A program made the translations under genes and the position numbers. The notes beneath the pieces were generated by a model. That model was given only the letters and a program-made list of their open reading frames with translations, was not told the DNA's origin and did not search any database. A stretch of 30,414 nt of DNA from an uncultured Collinsella sp. (lineage in GTDB: Bacteria; Actinomycetota; Coriobacteriia; Coriobacteriales; Coriobacteriaceae), in the NCBI GenBank assembly GCA_902489225.1, contig CABTZA010000002.1:1-30414 (forward strand). Direction: 5' to 3'. Positions 14,839 to 22,926 of this stretch are shown in pieces. The stretch's first letter is position 1; the number at the start of each line of letters is the position of its first letter.

Positions 14839-17037
14839 ATGGGTCCTCGCCAACGACAGGGACGCAGCCGTTCAAAGACGCATGCCCTGCCCATAATCCT
14901 GCTCTCGTTTTTGGGCTTTTTGCTTATCGCGGGCGTGGCATTTGGCATCGGCATGGTCGGCAACGTCAACCGCTGGCTGTCCGATCTGCCCGACTACACC
15001 GACGCCAATGCGTATCTGGTGAGCGAGCCCACCGAGATCGTCGACTGCAACGGCAACAAGATCGCGAGCTTCTACACGCAAAACCGCAAGTCCATCACCA
15101 AGGACGAGGTCTCCCCCTACGTGCTGCAGGGCACCGTTGACGTCGAGGACGAGCGCTTCTACGAGCACGGCGGTATCGACCTGTGGGGTATCGCGCGTGC
15201 TGCGGTGGCAACCCTCGGCGGCGGGCACGAAGGCGCCTCGACTATCACCCAGCAGCTGGTGCGCAACACCATCCTGCAGGAGGAGCAGTTCGACTCGACC
15301 ATCGAGCGTAAGGTACGCGAGGCCTACATCGCCGTAAAGATGGAGGATATGTACTCCAAAGACGAGATCCTCATGATGTACCTCAACACCATCTATTACG
15401 GCCACGGCGCCTACGGCATCGAGGCCGCAGCCGAGACCTATCTGTCCAAGAGCGCCGCCGACCTCACCCTGAGCGAGGCCGCGCTGCTCATCGGCCTTCC
15501 CAACTCGCCCTCGCAGTACGACCCCACGGTCAACCCCGACCTGGCGCTGTCCCGTCGCAACAAGGTCCTCGACAACATGTTGCGTCTGGGCCACATTACG
15601 CAGGAGGAGCACGATGCCGGACAGGCCGAGCCCATCACCCTCAACGTGACCGAAATCTCGGGCAGCGGCGTCGATGTATACTCGCAGCCCTACTTTGTCG
15701 CCTATGTTAAGCAGCTGCTGGAGCAGGAGTTCTCGACCGACGTGCTCTTTAAGGGCGGCCTGACCGTCAAGACCACCATCGACCCCACGATGCAGCAGGT
15801 GGCAGAGAATGCCGTTCGCGAGCAGCTCGACACGCTCTCGCTCGACGGCCTGGACATGGGCATGGTCGTCGTCGATCCCAAGACCGGCTACATCAAGTGC
15901 ATGGTGGGCGGCTACGACTACAACGCCGACGAGAACCACGTAAACCATGCCACGGCCAAGCGTCCCGTCGGCTCCACCTTCAAGGCCTTTACGCTGGCAA
16001 CTGCCATCCAAAACGGCATGAACCCCAACGTCACCCTCAACTGCAACTCGCCGCTCAAGGCCAAGGGCACCACGACCGAGGTCCAAAACTACACCAAACA
16101 TAGCTATGGCAACATCACGCTTAAGCAGGCGACGGCATACTCCTCCAACACCGGCTACATCCAGGTGGCGGAAGCCGTCGGCAACAGCAAGATCATCTCG
16201 CTCGTCAAAAAGCTCGGCATCGATCCCGCCAAGGACAACATCGAGGACGTTCCCGTCATGACGCTCGGCACTGGCTCGATCTCGCCGCTCGAGATGGCCG
16301 CCGCCTACGCGACGTTTGCCAACGGCGGCTACTATCGTCAGCCGATCGCCATCACCGAGATTGACTCTCGTACCGGTTCGGTGCTGTACCAGCACACGGA
16401 CAATCCCTCACAGGTGCTTACCGAGGGCGAGGCCGCCGCGGCCACCGATGTTCTGTCCGGCGTCATGCAGGGCAGCGGTACAGGTGCTGCTGGCGCCCTG
16501 AGCGTCAACCAGCCCTATGCCGGCAAAACGGGCACCACCGACAACACCACCAACCTGTGGTTCTGCGGCTATACCCCGCAGCTGGCGTGCGCCCTGTGGA
16601 CCGGCTATTCCGCAGGTGAGATCCCCATCCAAAAATACGGCACGGACCTGCTGGGCGACAGCACCAACCTGCCTGTCTTTAAGCGGTTTATGAACACCGT
16701 TCTGACCGGTACCGAGCGCGAGGAGTTTGCGACCGGAACGGCGCCCACCTACAAGAACAACAGCGTCTGGAAGTTCTACGGCACCAACAACACCAAGAAG
16801 ACGGAGAACGACGACAAGGACGAGAACGAGGACGAAGAGGAAACCACCACAACGACTACCACGACGACCACGACGACCGAGACCACGGGCGGCGACACCA
16901 CCGGCGGCACCGGAACGACCGGTGGCTCGACGGGCGGCTCCACTGGTGGTTCGACCGGCGGCGATGGCGGCACGCCTACGCCCACGCCTACGCCCACTCC
17001 CGACCCCTCGCCCACGCCTGACGATACGGTCGGCTAG
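14839..17037 (+). CDS. Class A penicillin-binding protein (transglycosylase/transpeptidase)
   Basis: A 732-residue bifunctional peptidoglycan synthase. A short basic cytoplasmic N-terminus (MGPRQRQGRSRSK) precedes one membrane helix (about residues 18-40). The family 51 glycosyltransferase domain follows: EDERFYEHGG (catalytic Glu103), GASTITQQLVRN and NTIYYGHGAYGIEAA. The transpeptidase domain has SxxK as STFK (Ser379-Lys382), SxN as SSN (435-437) and KTG (563-565). The tail from about residue 653 is low complexity: an acidic Asp/Glu stretch, a run of 12 Thr, Thr-Gly-Gly-Ser repeats and Thr-Pro repeats. The ATG at 14839 follows GGAGG; a longer frame from 14443 overlaps the U32 gene on the other strand and is rejected. 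It would act outside the membrane, building the cell wall. Confidence 0.95.
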   Translation: MGPRQRQGRSRSKTHALPIILLSFLGFLLIAGVAFGIGMVGNVNRWLSDLPDYTDANAYLVSEPTEIVDCNGNKIASFYTQNRKSITKDEVSPYVLQGTVDVEDERFYEHGGIDLWGIARAAVATLGGGHEGASTITQQLVRNTILQEEQFDSTIERKVREAYIAVKMEDMYSKDEILMMYLNTIYYGHGAYGIEAAAETYLSKSAADLTLSEAALLIGLPNSPSQYDPTVNPDLALSRRNKVLDNMLRLGHITQEEHDAGQAEPITLNVTEISGSGVDVYSQPYFVAYVKQLLEQEFSTDVLFKGGLTVKTTIDPTMQQVAENAVREQLDTLSLDGLDMGMVVVDPKTGYIKCMVGGYDYNADENHVNHATAKRPVGSTFKAFTLATAIQNGMNPNVTLNCNSPLKAKGTTTEVQNYTKHSYGNITLKQATAYSSNTGYIQVAEAVGNSKIISLVKKLGIDPAKDNIEDVPVMTLGTGSISPLEMAAAYATFANGGYYRQPIAITEIDSRTGSVLYQHTDNPSQVLTEGEAAAATDVLSGVMQGSGTGAAGALSVNQPYAGKTGTTDNTTNLWFCGYTPQLACALWTGYSAGEIPIQKYGTDLLGDSTNLPVFKRFMNTVLTGTEREEFATGTAPTYKNNSVWKFYGTNNTKKTENDDKDENEDEEETTTTTTTTTTTTETTGGDTTGGTGTTGGSTGGSTGGSTGGDGGTPTPTPTPTPDPSPTPDDTVG

Positions 17038-17060
17038 AAATTCATCCGGCCATTAGCAAC

Positions 17061-17106
17061 AAGGCCCCCGAGCAGCTTATTAAAGTGCTCGGGGGCCTTT
17101 TAATTT
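17061..17106 (+). terminator. Intrinsic terminator after the penicillin-binding protein gene
   Basis: Perfect 12-base arms GGCCCCCGAGCA (17063-17074) and TGCTCGGGGGCC (17086-17097) are followed by TTTTAATTT. Confidence 0.95.
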
Positions 17107-17138
17107 AAAGTGACCTGGTGGACGGTCTTTATACCGGC

Positions 17139-17180
17139 AAACAAAAGGGGGGGGGTACCGACCAACGTCGATACCCCTTA
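17139..17180 (-). terminator. Probable terminator after argR
   Basis: On the minus strand GGGGTA (17172-17177) pairs with TACCCC (17152-17157), with an inner TCG/CGA pairing, and is followed by a C-run and TTTTGTTT. A run of nine G on the plus strand (17147-17155) is part of it. Confidence 0.65.
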
Positions 17181-17227
17181 CAAGCCACCATGTCACGCGC
17201 ACAGTGCCGAGCGCACGACCCGCACGC

Positions 17228-17665
17228 CTACTTGCGAGAATTGCTCAGCTTATTGATCAGTGCCTCAAGACGCTCGCCGTCCTCGGCCGTCTGTGCAATG
17301 ACCAAGATCGTGTCGTTGCCGGCAAGCGAGCCAAGCACGTCGGGCAGCTCCGCAGCATCGACAGCTGCGGCAATACCAGAAGCCGTACCGGGCTGCGCCT
17401 TGATCATAACCAGATTATCGGTGCGCAGTACGCCAGTAACTAACTCGGAAACCATGCGCTGCAGATGCAAGTCCTCGGCAAGGACATAGATGCCCTCGGG
17501 GAGCTTACGCAGTCCCATGTCCGCGATATCGCGCGAAACAGTCGCCTGCGTACAATCGAAGCCCATGGCGCGAAGCTCATCGACCAGCACGCGCTGCGTG
17601 CGGACGTCCTTATTGCGCACAATATCTCTAATGGCATCCTGGCGCCCATTGCGTTTTTTAGCCAT
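17228..17665 (-). CDS. argR: Arginine repressor ArgR
   Basis: A 145-residue regulator of arginine metabolism. The N-terminal winged helix (residues 1-65) carries the recognition sequence TQATVSRDIADMGL with the DNA-contacting Ser44-Arg45. The C-terminal hexamerisation and arginine-binding domain has GTASGIAAAVD (93-103) with the ligand Asp103, and GNDTILVIA. The length is normal. The ATG at 17665 follows GAGAGGG by about seven bases; an in-frame start at 17698 is less likely. It is a single-gene unit with a candidate ARG box and a 15-base palindrome upstream, so autoregulation is likely. No arginine pathway genes are in the window, so its targets lie elsewhere. Confidence 0.95.
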   Translation of the reverse strand: MAKKRNGRQDAIRDIVRNKDVRTQRVLVDELRAMGFDCTQATVSRDIADMGLRKLPEGIYVLAEDLHLQRMVSELVTGVLRTDNLVMIKAQPGTASGIAAAVDAAELPDVLGSLAGNDTILVIAQTAEDGERLEALINKLSNSRK

Positions 17666-17698
17666 ACAAACCCTCTCTCCAAAAGATGGCGGAGACAA

Positions 17699-17713
17699 TC
17701 AATCAGTGATTGA
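17699..17713. promoter_or_regulatory. Perfect palindrome before argR
   Basis: TCAATCA-G-TGATTGA is a perfect 15-base palindrome 34 bases before the argR ATG. It does not match the ARG box consensus, so another operator or a leader hairpin is possible. Confidence 0.4.
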
Positions 17714-17739
17714 ATAGTTTAACGCTATTTGAAGGCTTT

Positions 17740-17757
17740 TGTGTATAAGAACGCATT
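17740..17757. promoter_or_regulatory. Candidate ARG box
   Basis: TGTGTATAAGAACGCATT matches most fixed positions of the ArgR operator consensus TNTGNATWWWWATNCANA, with three mismatches. It lies about 75 bases upstream of the argR ATG. Nearby are two copies of ATTTCGAAA (17755-17763 and 17781-17789). Confidence 0.4.
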
Positions 17758-17797
17758 TCGAAACAATTCTATGCAAGTTTATTTCGAAATGAGCCGT

Positions 17798-18838
17798 TTA
17801 GGCGGTTTTTGCGCCCGTCCGGTTAAGAAAAGCTGCCAGATGCGTACACATCACGCAGCGCGCGGGCTTGGCGCTGGCGATCGGCCCAAACAACAGACCG
17901 AGCCCCCGATGGTTATCCTTGAGCGCGGCGACCATCTGACGGGTTCGAGGCGCATCGAGCATATCACGCATGCGGGCGGAACGCTCGATTGACGAGACCC
18001 CATGCGGGCTCAGACACAAATTCTCGATGCAGGCGACCAGTCCGGCAAAGTAGAACTTTTGGCTTGCCAGCTTGAGCCGACCACCGCTGTCTGCTTCCGA
18101 GAGTGAGTCCGCAAGCTCGTCGAGCGCTCGAGTGTCATCGGATACCTTGGCATACATGGTGGGATCAAAGGCATCTGTAAGTTTAGGTGCCGCCGTGTGG
18201 AAACAAGCATCGCCGCAGCCGGACACGCATCGTGTCTGCGAAAGCGCACATGCCATAAACCCAACTGTGCGAAACACCTTGTCGCACAAAAGGCATGCCT
18301 CAAACAGCGAGCGGCTGTACATCACACCAGAGGTCTGAACGACTAGGCCGCCTAAAATCAACTGAGGCAGCCCGGCCACCATCGAAGATTTGCTATCAAT
18401 GGAAATATGAGCAGCATCCAAGACGCGCGAATGGCGCTCTCGATGTGCATCATAGCGGTCGAGCGACACCGTGGGGAGCACTATGTCTGCCGTAGTATCG
18501 CACGCGATATTGACCATCTTGGAAAGGGACTGCGGAGCAAACCACTCATCGGCGTTCATAGCGATGATTTGAGAGCCGCGCGAGGCAGCAAAACCGGCAC
18601 GAAGACAAGCGCCGCGCTTCGCGTCCTCGACGTCAATCAAATCAATATGAATGTCCCTGTCGGCAGCAACTTGAAGCGAATGGCGCACACCGGGCGCAGC
18701 ATCGCGACAGACAACGACAATCTGCAAATCGTAGAGGTCTTGGTTCTGGATACTCTCGAGCGCACGCATCGCATAGCTGGGCGAACCTTCTACCACAAGG
18801 ATCACCGAAAGTCGCGGATGCGAGCCACGTCGAACCAA
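17798..18838 (-). CDS. Family 2 glycosyltransferase-like protein
   Basis: A 346-residue protein with a GT-A type nucleotide-sugar fold at the N-terminus: RLSVILVVEGSPSYAMRALE, then QNQDLYDLQIVVVC, the RGACLRAGFAASRG segment, and MNADEWFAP at the place of the metal-binding Asp-x-Asp. Here it reads Asn-Ala-Asp-Glu, a variant that keeps acidic residues. The C-terminal half (from about residue 150) is not recognised; it is rich in Cys and has no membrane helix. It probably transfers a sugar to a surface or cell-wall polymer, but acceptor and donor are unknown. The start appears to be TTG at 18838, following GAGAGGACGG; no ATG lies close by in frame. No other sugar genes are adjacent. Confidence 0.8.
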   Translation of the reverse strand: MVRRGSHPRLSVILVVEGSPSYAMRALESIQNQDLYDLQIVVVCRDAAPGVRHSLQVAADRDIHIDLIDVEDAKRGACLRAGFAASRGSQIIAMNADEWFAPQSLSKMVNIACDTTADIVLPTVSLDRYDAHRERHSRVLDAAHISIDSKSSMVAGLPQLILGGLVVQTSGVMYSRSLFEACLLCDKVFRTVGFMACALSQTRCVSGCGDACFHTAAPKLTDAFDPTMYAKVSDDTRALDELADSLSEADSGGRLKLASQKFYFAGLVACIENLCLSPHGVSSIERSARMRDMLDAPRTRQMVAALKDNHRGLGLLFGPIASAKPARCVMCTHLAAFLNRTGAKTA

Positions 18839-18999
18839 GTTATCCGTCCTCTCGACAGCAGTGAATCAAACTGTCGTTCATGGTACACCCCGGCAATAAA
18901 AGCAATGAGACACCGGTTGTATTGCACGCCAAGAACAGATGTTGCACACGCGCAGCCCACAGATGACAGGTGCCGACGCACGACGCGCCGAGCCCTCCC

Positions 19000-19824
19000 C
19001 TAGTCGAGCACGACAAGCTCGGCGGGATCGTAATCCACGCCCATAAACGTAAGGCCGCAGGCAGGAGCCGTGGGGCCCGCAGCGGTACGGTCGCAAGCAT
19101 CGATGACCTCGCGCATCCACTCGGGTTCACGGCGATGCATGCCAATCTCGACAAGCGTGCCCACGATCGTGCGGACCATCGAATGCAGAAACGCATTGCC
19201 CTCGATGGTAAACGTCAGGATGTCCTCGCCAAACGCAACCTCATGGCCAAACTCGGCACGCATCACGCAGCGGTGCGTGGGCTTGCCCACGGCAGACGCC
19301 ACCTTGCAAAAGCTCTTGAAGTCCTGCTCGCCCAGCAGCGCGGGACAGGCCGCAGACATCGCCTCAACATCCAATGGGTAGCGATGCCACCACACCGCAC
19401 CGCGCGAAAGCACAGGGCGCGCGTCGCGATCGGCAATACGGTACGTATACGTACGGGAACGCGCATCAAAGCGTGCAGAAAAGCCTTTACGGGCCTTGTA
19501 GACCTCGTTTATGGCGATATCTTTGGGCAGGAGGGCATCCATAGCCCTCAGCCACCTACGGCGCGTCAAAGCCAACTCAGCGTCCGTTACGGGCACGCTG
19601 ATAAACTGTGCCACCGCATGCACGCCGGCATCGGTACGTCCCGCACACGTCAGGTCGATCGGACGGCGCAGGAGCGTCTCAATAGCTCGACGTAGCTCAC
19701 CCGCAACCGTCGTCTGTCCCGGCTGCTCGGCAAATCCGCTATACGACGAGCCATCATAGGCCACGCGAAATACGAGCGTGGAGTCAAGCTCGGAAATCGA
19801 ATTGAAATCAGACGGCGCAGTCAT
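19000..19824 (-). CDS. truA: tRNA pseudouridine(38-40) synthase TruA
   Basis: A 274-residue enzyme that isomerises uridines 38-40 in the anticodon arm of tRNAs. The catalytic Asp is Asp65 in CAGRTDAGVHA. Other family blocks are FRVAYDGSSYSGFAEQPG, FSARFDARSRTYTYRI, FKSFCKV and FLHSMVRTIVGTLVEIG. The ATG at 19824 follows GGGAG by seven bases; an in-frame TTG at 19839 is less likely. It follows rplQ, as is common in Actinobacteria and Firmicutes, but a strong terminator lies between them, and a candidate promoter overlaps that terminator. Confidence 0.95.
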   Translation of the reverse strand: MTAPSDFNSISELDSTLVFRVAYDGSSYSGFAEQPGQTTVAGELRRAIETLLRRPIDLTCAGRTDAGVHAVAQFISVPVTDAELALTRRRWLRAMDALLPKDIAINEVYKARKGFSARFDARSRTYTYRIADRDARPVLSRGAVWWHRYPLDVEAMSAACPALLGEQDFKSFCKVASAVGKPTHRCVMRAEFGHEVAFGEDILTFTIEGNAFLHSMVRTIVGTLVEIGMHRREPEWMREVIDACDRTAAGPTAPACGLTFMGVDYDPAELVVLD

Positions 19825-19857
19825 GGGCGCTCCCAACAAACAAGCAACGGTATCGCG

Positions 19858-19890
19858 ACAAAAAAAGAGGGGTACGCGAACGTACCCCTC
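19858..19890 (-). terminator. Intrinsic terminator of the ribosomal protein operon
   Basis: On the minus strand GAGGGGTACG and CGTACCCCTC form a perfect ten-base stem capped by a TTCG tetraloop, followed by seven T. It lies after rplQ and 34 bases before truA. Confidence 0.95.
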
Positions 19891-19891
19891 G

Positions 19892-19919
19892 AATATAGCC
19901 TATGCAGACGGATTGTCTA
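19892..19919 (-). promoter_or_regulatory. Candidate truA promoter overlapping the rplQ end
   Basis: On the minus strand TAGACA (19914-19919) and TATATT (19892-19897) are spaced by 16 bases, each five of six consensus matches. The TAG of the -35 is the rplQ stop codon. Transcription would begin inside the 5' arm of the terminator stem. Confidence 0.5.
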
Positions 19920-20384
19920 CTCAGCGGTCTCCTCAGCAGGAGCCTCCTCGGCAGCCTCGACCTTCTTGGGAGCAGCGGCCTTCTTGGGGGCCGGAGCAGC
20001 CTTCTTAGCCTTAGGCGTGCAAGGCTCGGTGACGAGCTCCATGATAACGATGGGAGCGTTGTCGCCCTTGCGGTTACCGAGCTTCATGATGCGGGTGTAA
20101 CCGCCGTTGCGGTCCTGCCACATGCCCTGAGCAGCCTTGTCGAAGATCTCGGCAACGAGCTGCTTATCGCCGAGCTTGGCGATAGCCAGACGACGAGAGT
20201 GCAGGTCGCCCTTCTTGGCCCAGGTGATGATCGGATCGACGACCGAACGCAGCGCCTTAGCGCGGGTCTCGGTGGTCTTGATGCGGTCGTTCTCGAAGAG
20301 GGCCTTAGCAAGGCTCTTCTTCATGGCCTTGGTGTGGCTCGCATCGGTGCCGAGCTTCAGGCCCTTCTTAACGTTATGACGCAT
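19917..20384 (-). CDS. rplQ: 50S ribosomal protein L17
   Basis: A 155-residue large-subunit protein near the peptide exit tunnel. The first 117 residues are a normal L17 (MRHNVKKGLKLGTDASHTKA, TTETRAKALR, HSRRLAIAKL, GGYTRIMKLGNRKGDNAP). A tail of nearly 40 residues rich in Lys, Ala, Pro and Glu follows, as in several actinobacterial L17 proteins; it changes from basic to acidic toward the end. It is the last gene of the operon, 30 bases after rpoA, with a GAGGAG ribosome site. Confidence 0.97.
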   Translation of the reverse strand: MRHNVKKGLKLGTDASHTKAMKKSLAKALFENDRIKTTETRAKALRSVVDPIITWAKKGDLHSRRLAIAKLGDKQLVAEIFDKAAQGMWQDRNGGYTRIMKLGNRKGDNAPIVIMELVTEPCTPKAKKAAPAPKKAAAPKKVEAAEEAPAEETAE

Positions 20385-20414
20385 GGTCTAGTTTCTCCTC
20401 AAATATGCGAAGCA

Positions 20415-21356
20415 TTAAGCCTTCAGGCTCAGGCCCATGGACTCAAGCTTGTCCTTCACTTCCTCGATCGACTTAACACCGAAGTTACGGATGTTGAGCA
20501 GATCGTTCTCCGAGAACTCAACGAGCTGACGGACCGAGTGAATGCTGGCGCGCTTAAGGCAGTTGTAAGAACGGACGGAAAGGTCCAGATCCTCGATCTG
20601 CTTGTCCAGCTCAGCGTTGTCGTTGGTGACCTCGGGAGCGAAGATCGAAGCCTCCTCCTCGACCTCGGGGGTCTCGGCAAGGTTCATAAAGGCAGCCATA
20701 TGCTGGTTAATGATATTGGCAGCCTGGACCACGGCGTCGCGCGGGGCGATGGAGCCGTTGGTCTCGATCTCGAGGACAAGGCGGTCGTAGTCGGTGTGCT
20801 GACCGACACGGCAAGCCTCAACGAGCTTGGCGCAACGGGAAACCGGCGAGTACAGCGAGTCGACGTGGATCACACCGATGGGATCGTTGTCGCGTTTGTT
20901 GGCCTCGCCAGAAACATAGCCGCGGCCATAGCCGATGCGCATGCTCATGGTGAGATGGCCACCCTCGGTGAGCGTAGCGATGTGCTGCTCGGGGTTGACC
21001 AGCTCAAACTCGGACGGAATAAAGAAGTCCGCACCGGTGACCTCGCAGGGGCCGTCAACCGAAATGATGGCGGTCGCCTCGTCGGTCGTGCCGAGAGCCC
21101 TGAAGACAAGACCCTTGACATTCAGGACGATGTCGGTGACATCCTCGACCATGTTAGGGATGGTCATGAACTCGTGCTGCGCGCCATCGATCTGAATAGC
21201 CTCGACGGCGGCACCCTCGAGCGAGGACAGAAGAACGCGACGAAGGGAGTTACCCAGCGTATCGCCGTAGCCACGCTCGAGCGGCTCGACGGAGACACGA
21301 GCAGACGTCTCGTTGATCTCTTCGACCTGAACCTGAGGCCTAATGAATTCTGACAT
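20415..21356 (-). CDS. rpoA: RNA polymerase alpha subunit
   Basis: A 313-residue subunit that assembles RNA polymerase and contacts promoter UP elements and activators. The N-terminal domain (about 1-228) includes LERGYGDTLGNSLRRVLLSS, the dimerisation segment. A short acidic linker follows. The C-terminal domain (about 250-313) has DLSVRSYNCLKRASIHSV and LLNIRNFGVKSIEEVKDKL. GGAGG precedes the ATG by seven bases. It lies between rpsD and rplQ as usual. Confidence 0.98.
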   Translation of the reverse strand: MSEFIRPQVQVEEINETSARVSVEPLERGYGDTLGNSLRRVLLSSLEGAAVEAIQIDGAQHEFMTIPNMVEDVTDIVLNVKGLVFRALGTTDEATAIISVDGPCEVTGADFFIPSEFELVNPEQHIATLTEGGHLTMSMRIGYGRGYVSGEANKRDNDPIGVIHVDSLYSPVSRCAKLVEACRVGQHTDYDRLVLEIETNGSIAPRDAVVQAANIINQHMAAFMNLAETPEVEEEASIFAPEVTNDNAELDKQIEDLDLSVRSYNCLKRASIHSVRQLVEFSENDLLNIRNFGVKSIEEVKDKLESMGLSLKA

Positions 21357-21388
21357 GTATTACCTCCAGCCTCAGCAGCCCGGATGGA

Positions 21389-21985
21389 CTACTTAGAGTA
21401 GAGCTCGACGATGAGCTGCTCGTTGATATCACCGCTGATCTGCTCACGCGTCGGCAGAGCGAGCACGTTACCAGACAGCTTCTCGATATCGACCTCGAGC
21501 CAGCCAGGGACCTCAAAGCGCTCGGAGGAAATCAGAGCCTCCTTGATGGGGAGGAGGTCACGGAACTTCTCGCCGACAGCGACGACGTCGCCGGCCTTGA
21601 CGCGGTAGGACGGGATGTCCACGCGCTTGCCGTTCACGGTGAAGTGACCGTGACGGACGGACTGACGAGCCTCTTTGCGGGTGCGGGCGAAGCCAAGACG
21701 GAAGACGACGTTGTCGAGGCGAGACTCAAGAATGATCATGAGGTTCTCACCGGTGACGCCGTTCATCTTACGGGCCTTGTTGAAGTAGCCGTGGAACTGC
21801 TTCTCCAGAACGCCATAGATGAACTTGACCTTCTGCTTCTCGCGCAGCTGCATGCCGTACTCAGATTCCTTGCGACGGCGCTTGGGCTGACGGATAGATT
21901 CCTTCTTGCTGCTGTAACCGAGCTCAGCGGGATCGATCCCGAGCTGACGGCAGCGCTTAAGAACAGGAGTCCTGTCGATTGCCAT
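21389..21985 (-). CDS. rpsD: 30S ribosomal protein S4
   Basis: A 198-residue small-subunit assembly protein that binds 16S rRNA early. The N-terminal part (LKRCRQLGIDP) lacks the four-cysteine zinc knuckle found in some S4 proteins. The S4 RNA-binding domain (about residues 88-150) includes SRLDNVVFRLGFARTRKEAR and VNGKRVDIPSYRVKAGD. In many bacteria S4 also regulates its operon by binding the leader of the alpha operon. It sits between rpsK and rpoA. Confidence 0.98.
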   Translation of the reverse strand: MAIDRTPVLKRCRQLGIDPAELGYSSKKESIRQPKRRRKESEYGMQLREKQKVKFIYGVLEKQFHGYFNKARKMNGVTGENLMIILESRLDNVVFRLGFARTRKEARQSVRHGHFTVNGKRVDIPSYRVKAGDVVAVGEKFRDLLPIKEALISSERFEVPGWLEVDIEKLSGNVLALPTREQISGDINEQLIVELYSK

Positions 21986-22004
21986 ATTGATACGATCCTT
22001 TCAG

Positions 22005-22409
22005 TTACACGCGGCGACGCTTCTTGGGGCGGCAGCCGTTGTGCGGAATGGGGGTCTTGTCCTGGATGCTCGAGACCTCGAGGCCAGCAGCCTGGAGGGA
22101 GCGGATGGCGGTCTCACGACCGGAGCCGGGGCCCTTGACGAAGACGGAAACCTTCTTCATACCGTGCTCCATGGCCTGCTTGGCAGCAGCCTCGGCAGCC
22201 ATCTGGGCAGCGAACGGCGTGGACTTACGGGAGCCCTTGAAGCCCACCTGGCCAGCCGACTTCCAGGAAATGACGTTGCCCTGGGGATCGGTGATCGAAA
22301 CGATAGTGTTGTTGAACGTAGAACGAATGTGAGCCTGGCCCACGGAAATGTTCTTACGGTCCGCGCGCTTCAGACGGGCAGCGCGAACGTTCTTCTTAGC
22401 AGTAGCCAT
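22005..22409 (-). CDS. rpsK: 30S ribosomal protein S11
   Basis: A 134-residue small-subunit platform protein contacting 16S rRNA and the E-site region. Landmarks are STFNNTIVSITDPQGN, KGPGSGRETAIRSLQAAGL and the basic C-terminus PIPHNGCRPKKRRRV. Its length is usual for Gram-positive bacteria. AAGGAG precedes the ATG. It lies 14 bases after rpsM. Confidence 0.98.
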   Translation of the reverse strand: MATAKKNVRAARLKRADRKNISVGQAHIRSTFNNTIVSITDPQGNVISWKSAGQVGFKGSRKSTPFAAQMAAEAAAKQAMEHGMKKVSVFVKGPGSGRETAIRSLQAAGLEVSSIQDKTPIPHNGCRPKKRRRV

Positions 22410-22423
22410 CTATCTAGCGCTCC

Positions 22424-22798
22424 TTATTTCTTCTTCTTAGCACCGATCTGACGCTTCGGGCCCTTGCGGGTACGAGCGTTAGTGTGGGTGCGCTGGCCGC
22501 GGACCGGGAGGCCCTTGCGGTGACGAAGGCCGCGGTTGCAGCCGATGTCCATAAGGCGCTTGACGTTCTGGTTGCGCTCACGGCGGAGGTCGCCCTCAAC
22601 CATGATCTGGTTCTTATCGATATAATCGCGGATGGCGTTAACCTCATCCTCGGTGAGGTCCTTAACGCGCGTATCCACGTTAACGTTGCACTCGACGCAA
22701 ATCTTCGTCGCAGTGGTGCGGCCGATGCCGTAAATGTAGGTCAGACCGATCTCAACGCGCTTCTCACGCGGGAGGTCGACACCATTAATACGGGCCAA
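22424..22798 (-). CDS. rpsM: 30S ribosomal protein S13
   Basis: A 124-residue small-subunit head protein that contacts the large subunit and P-site tRNA. The start MARINGVDLPREKRVEIGLT and the near-C-terminal block RHRKGLPVRGQRTHTNARTR are typical, and the end is a lysine-rich tail. It lies 14 bases after rpmJ in the usual order. Confidence 0.98.
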   Translation of the reverse strand: MARINGVDLPREKRVEIGLTYIYGIGRTTATKICVECNVNVDTRVKDLTEDEVNAIRDYIDKNQIMVEGDLRRERNQNVKRLMDIGCNRGLRHRKGLPVRGQRTHTNARTRKGPKRQIGAKKKK

Positions 22799-22812
22799 CG
22801 TAGTCTCCTCTC

Positions 22813-22926
22813 TTAACCCTGACGCTGCTTATGACGGGGATTCTCGCAAATGACGAGGACCTTGCCATGGCGCCTAATGATTTTGCACTTATCGCACATC
22901 TTCTTGACCGAAGGACGTACCTTCAT
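22813..22926 (-). CDS. rpmJ: 50S ribosomal protein L36
   Basis: A 37-residue large-subunit protein, the smallest in the ribosome. It reads MKVRPSVKKMCDKCKIIRR and then a second half holding CENPRHKQRQG. Cys11, Cys14, Cys27 and a His form the zinc ribbon, so this is the zinc-binding type. An AAAGGAAG ribosome site lies close before the ATG at 22926. It sits between infA and rpsM as expected. Confidence 0.97.
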   Translation of the reverse strand: MKVRPSVKKMCDKCKIIRRHGKVLVICENPRHKQRQG

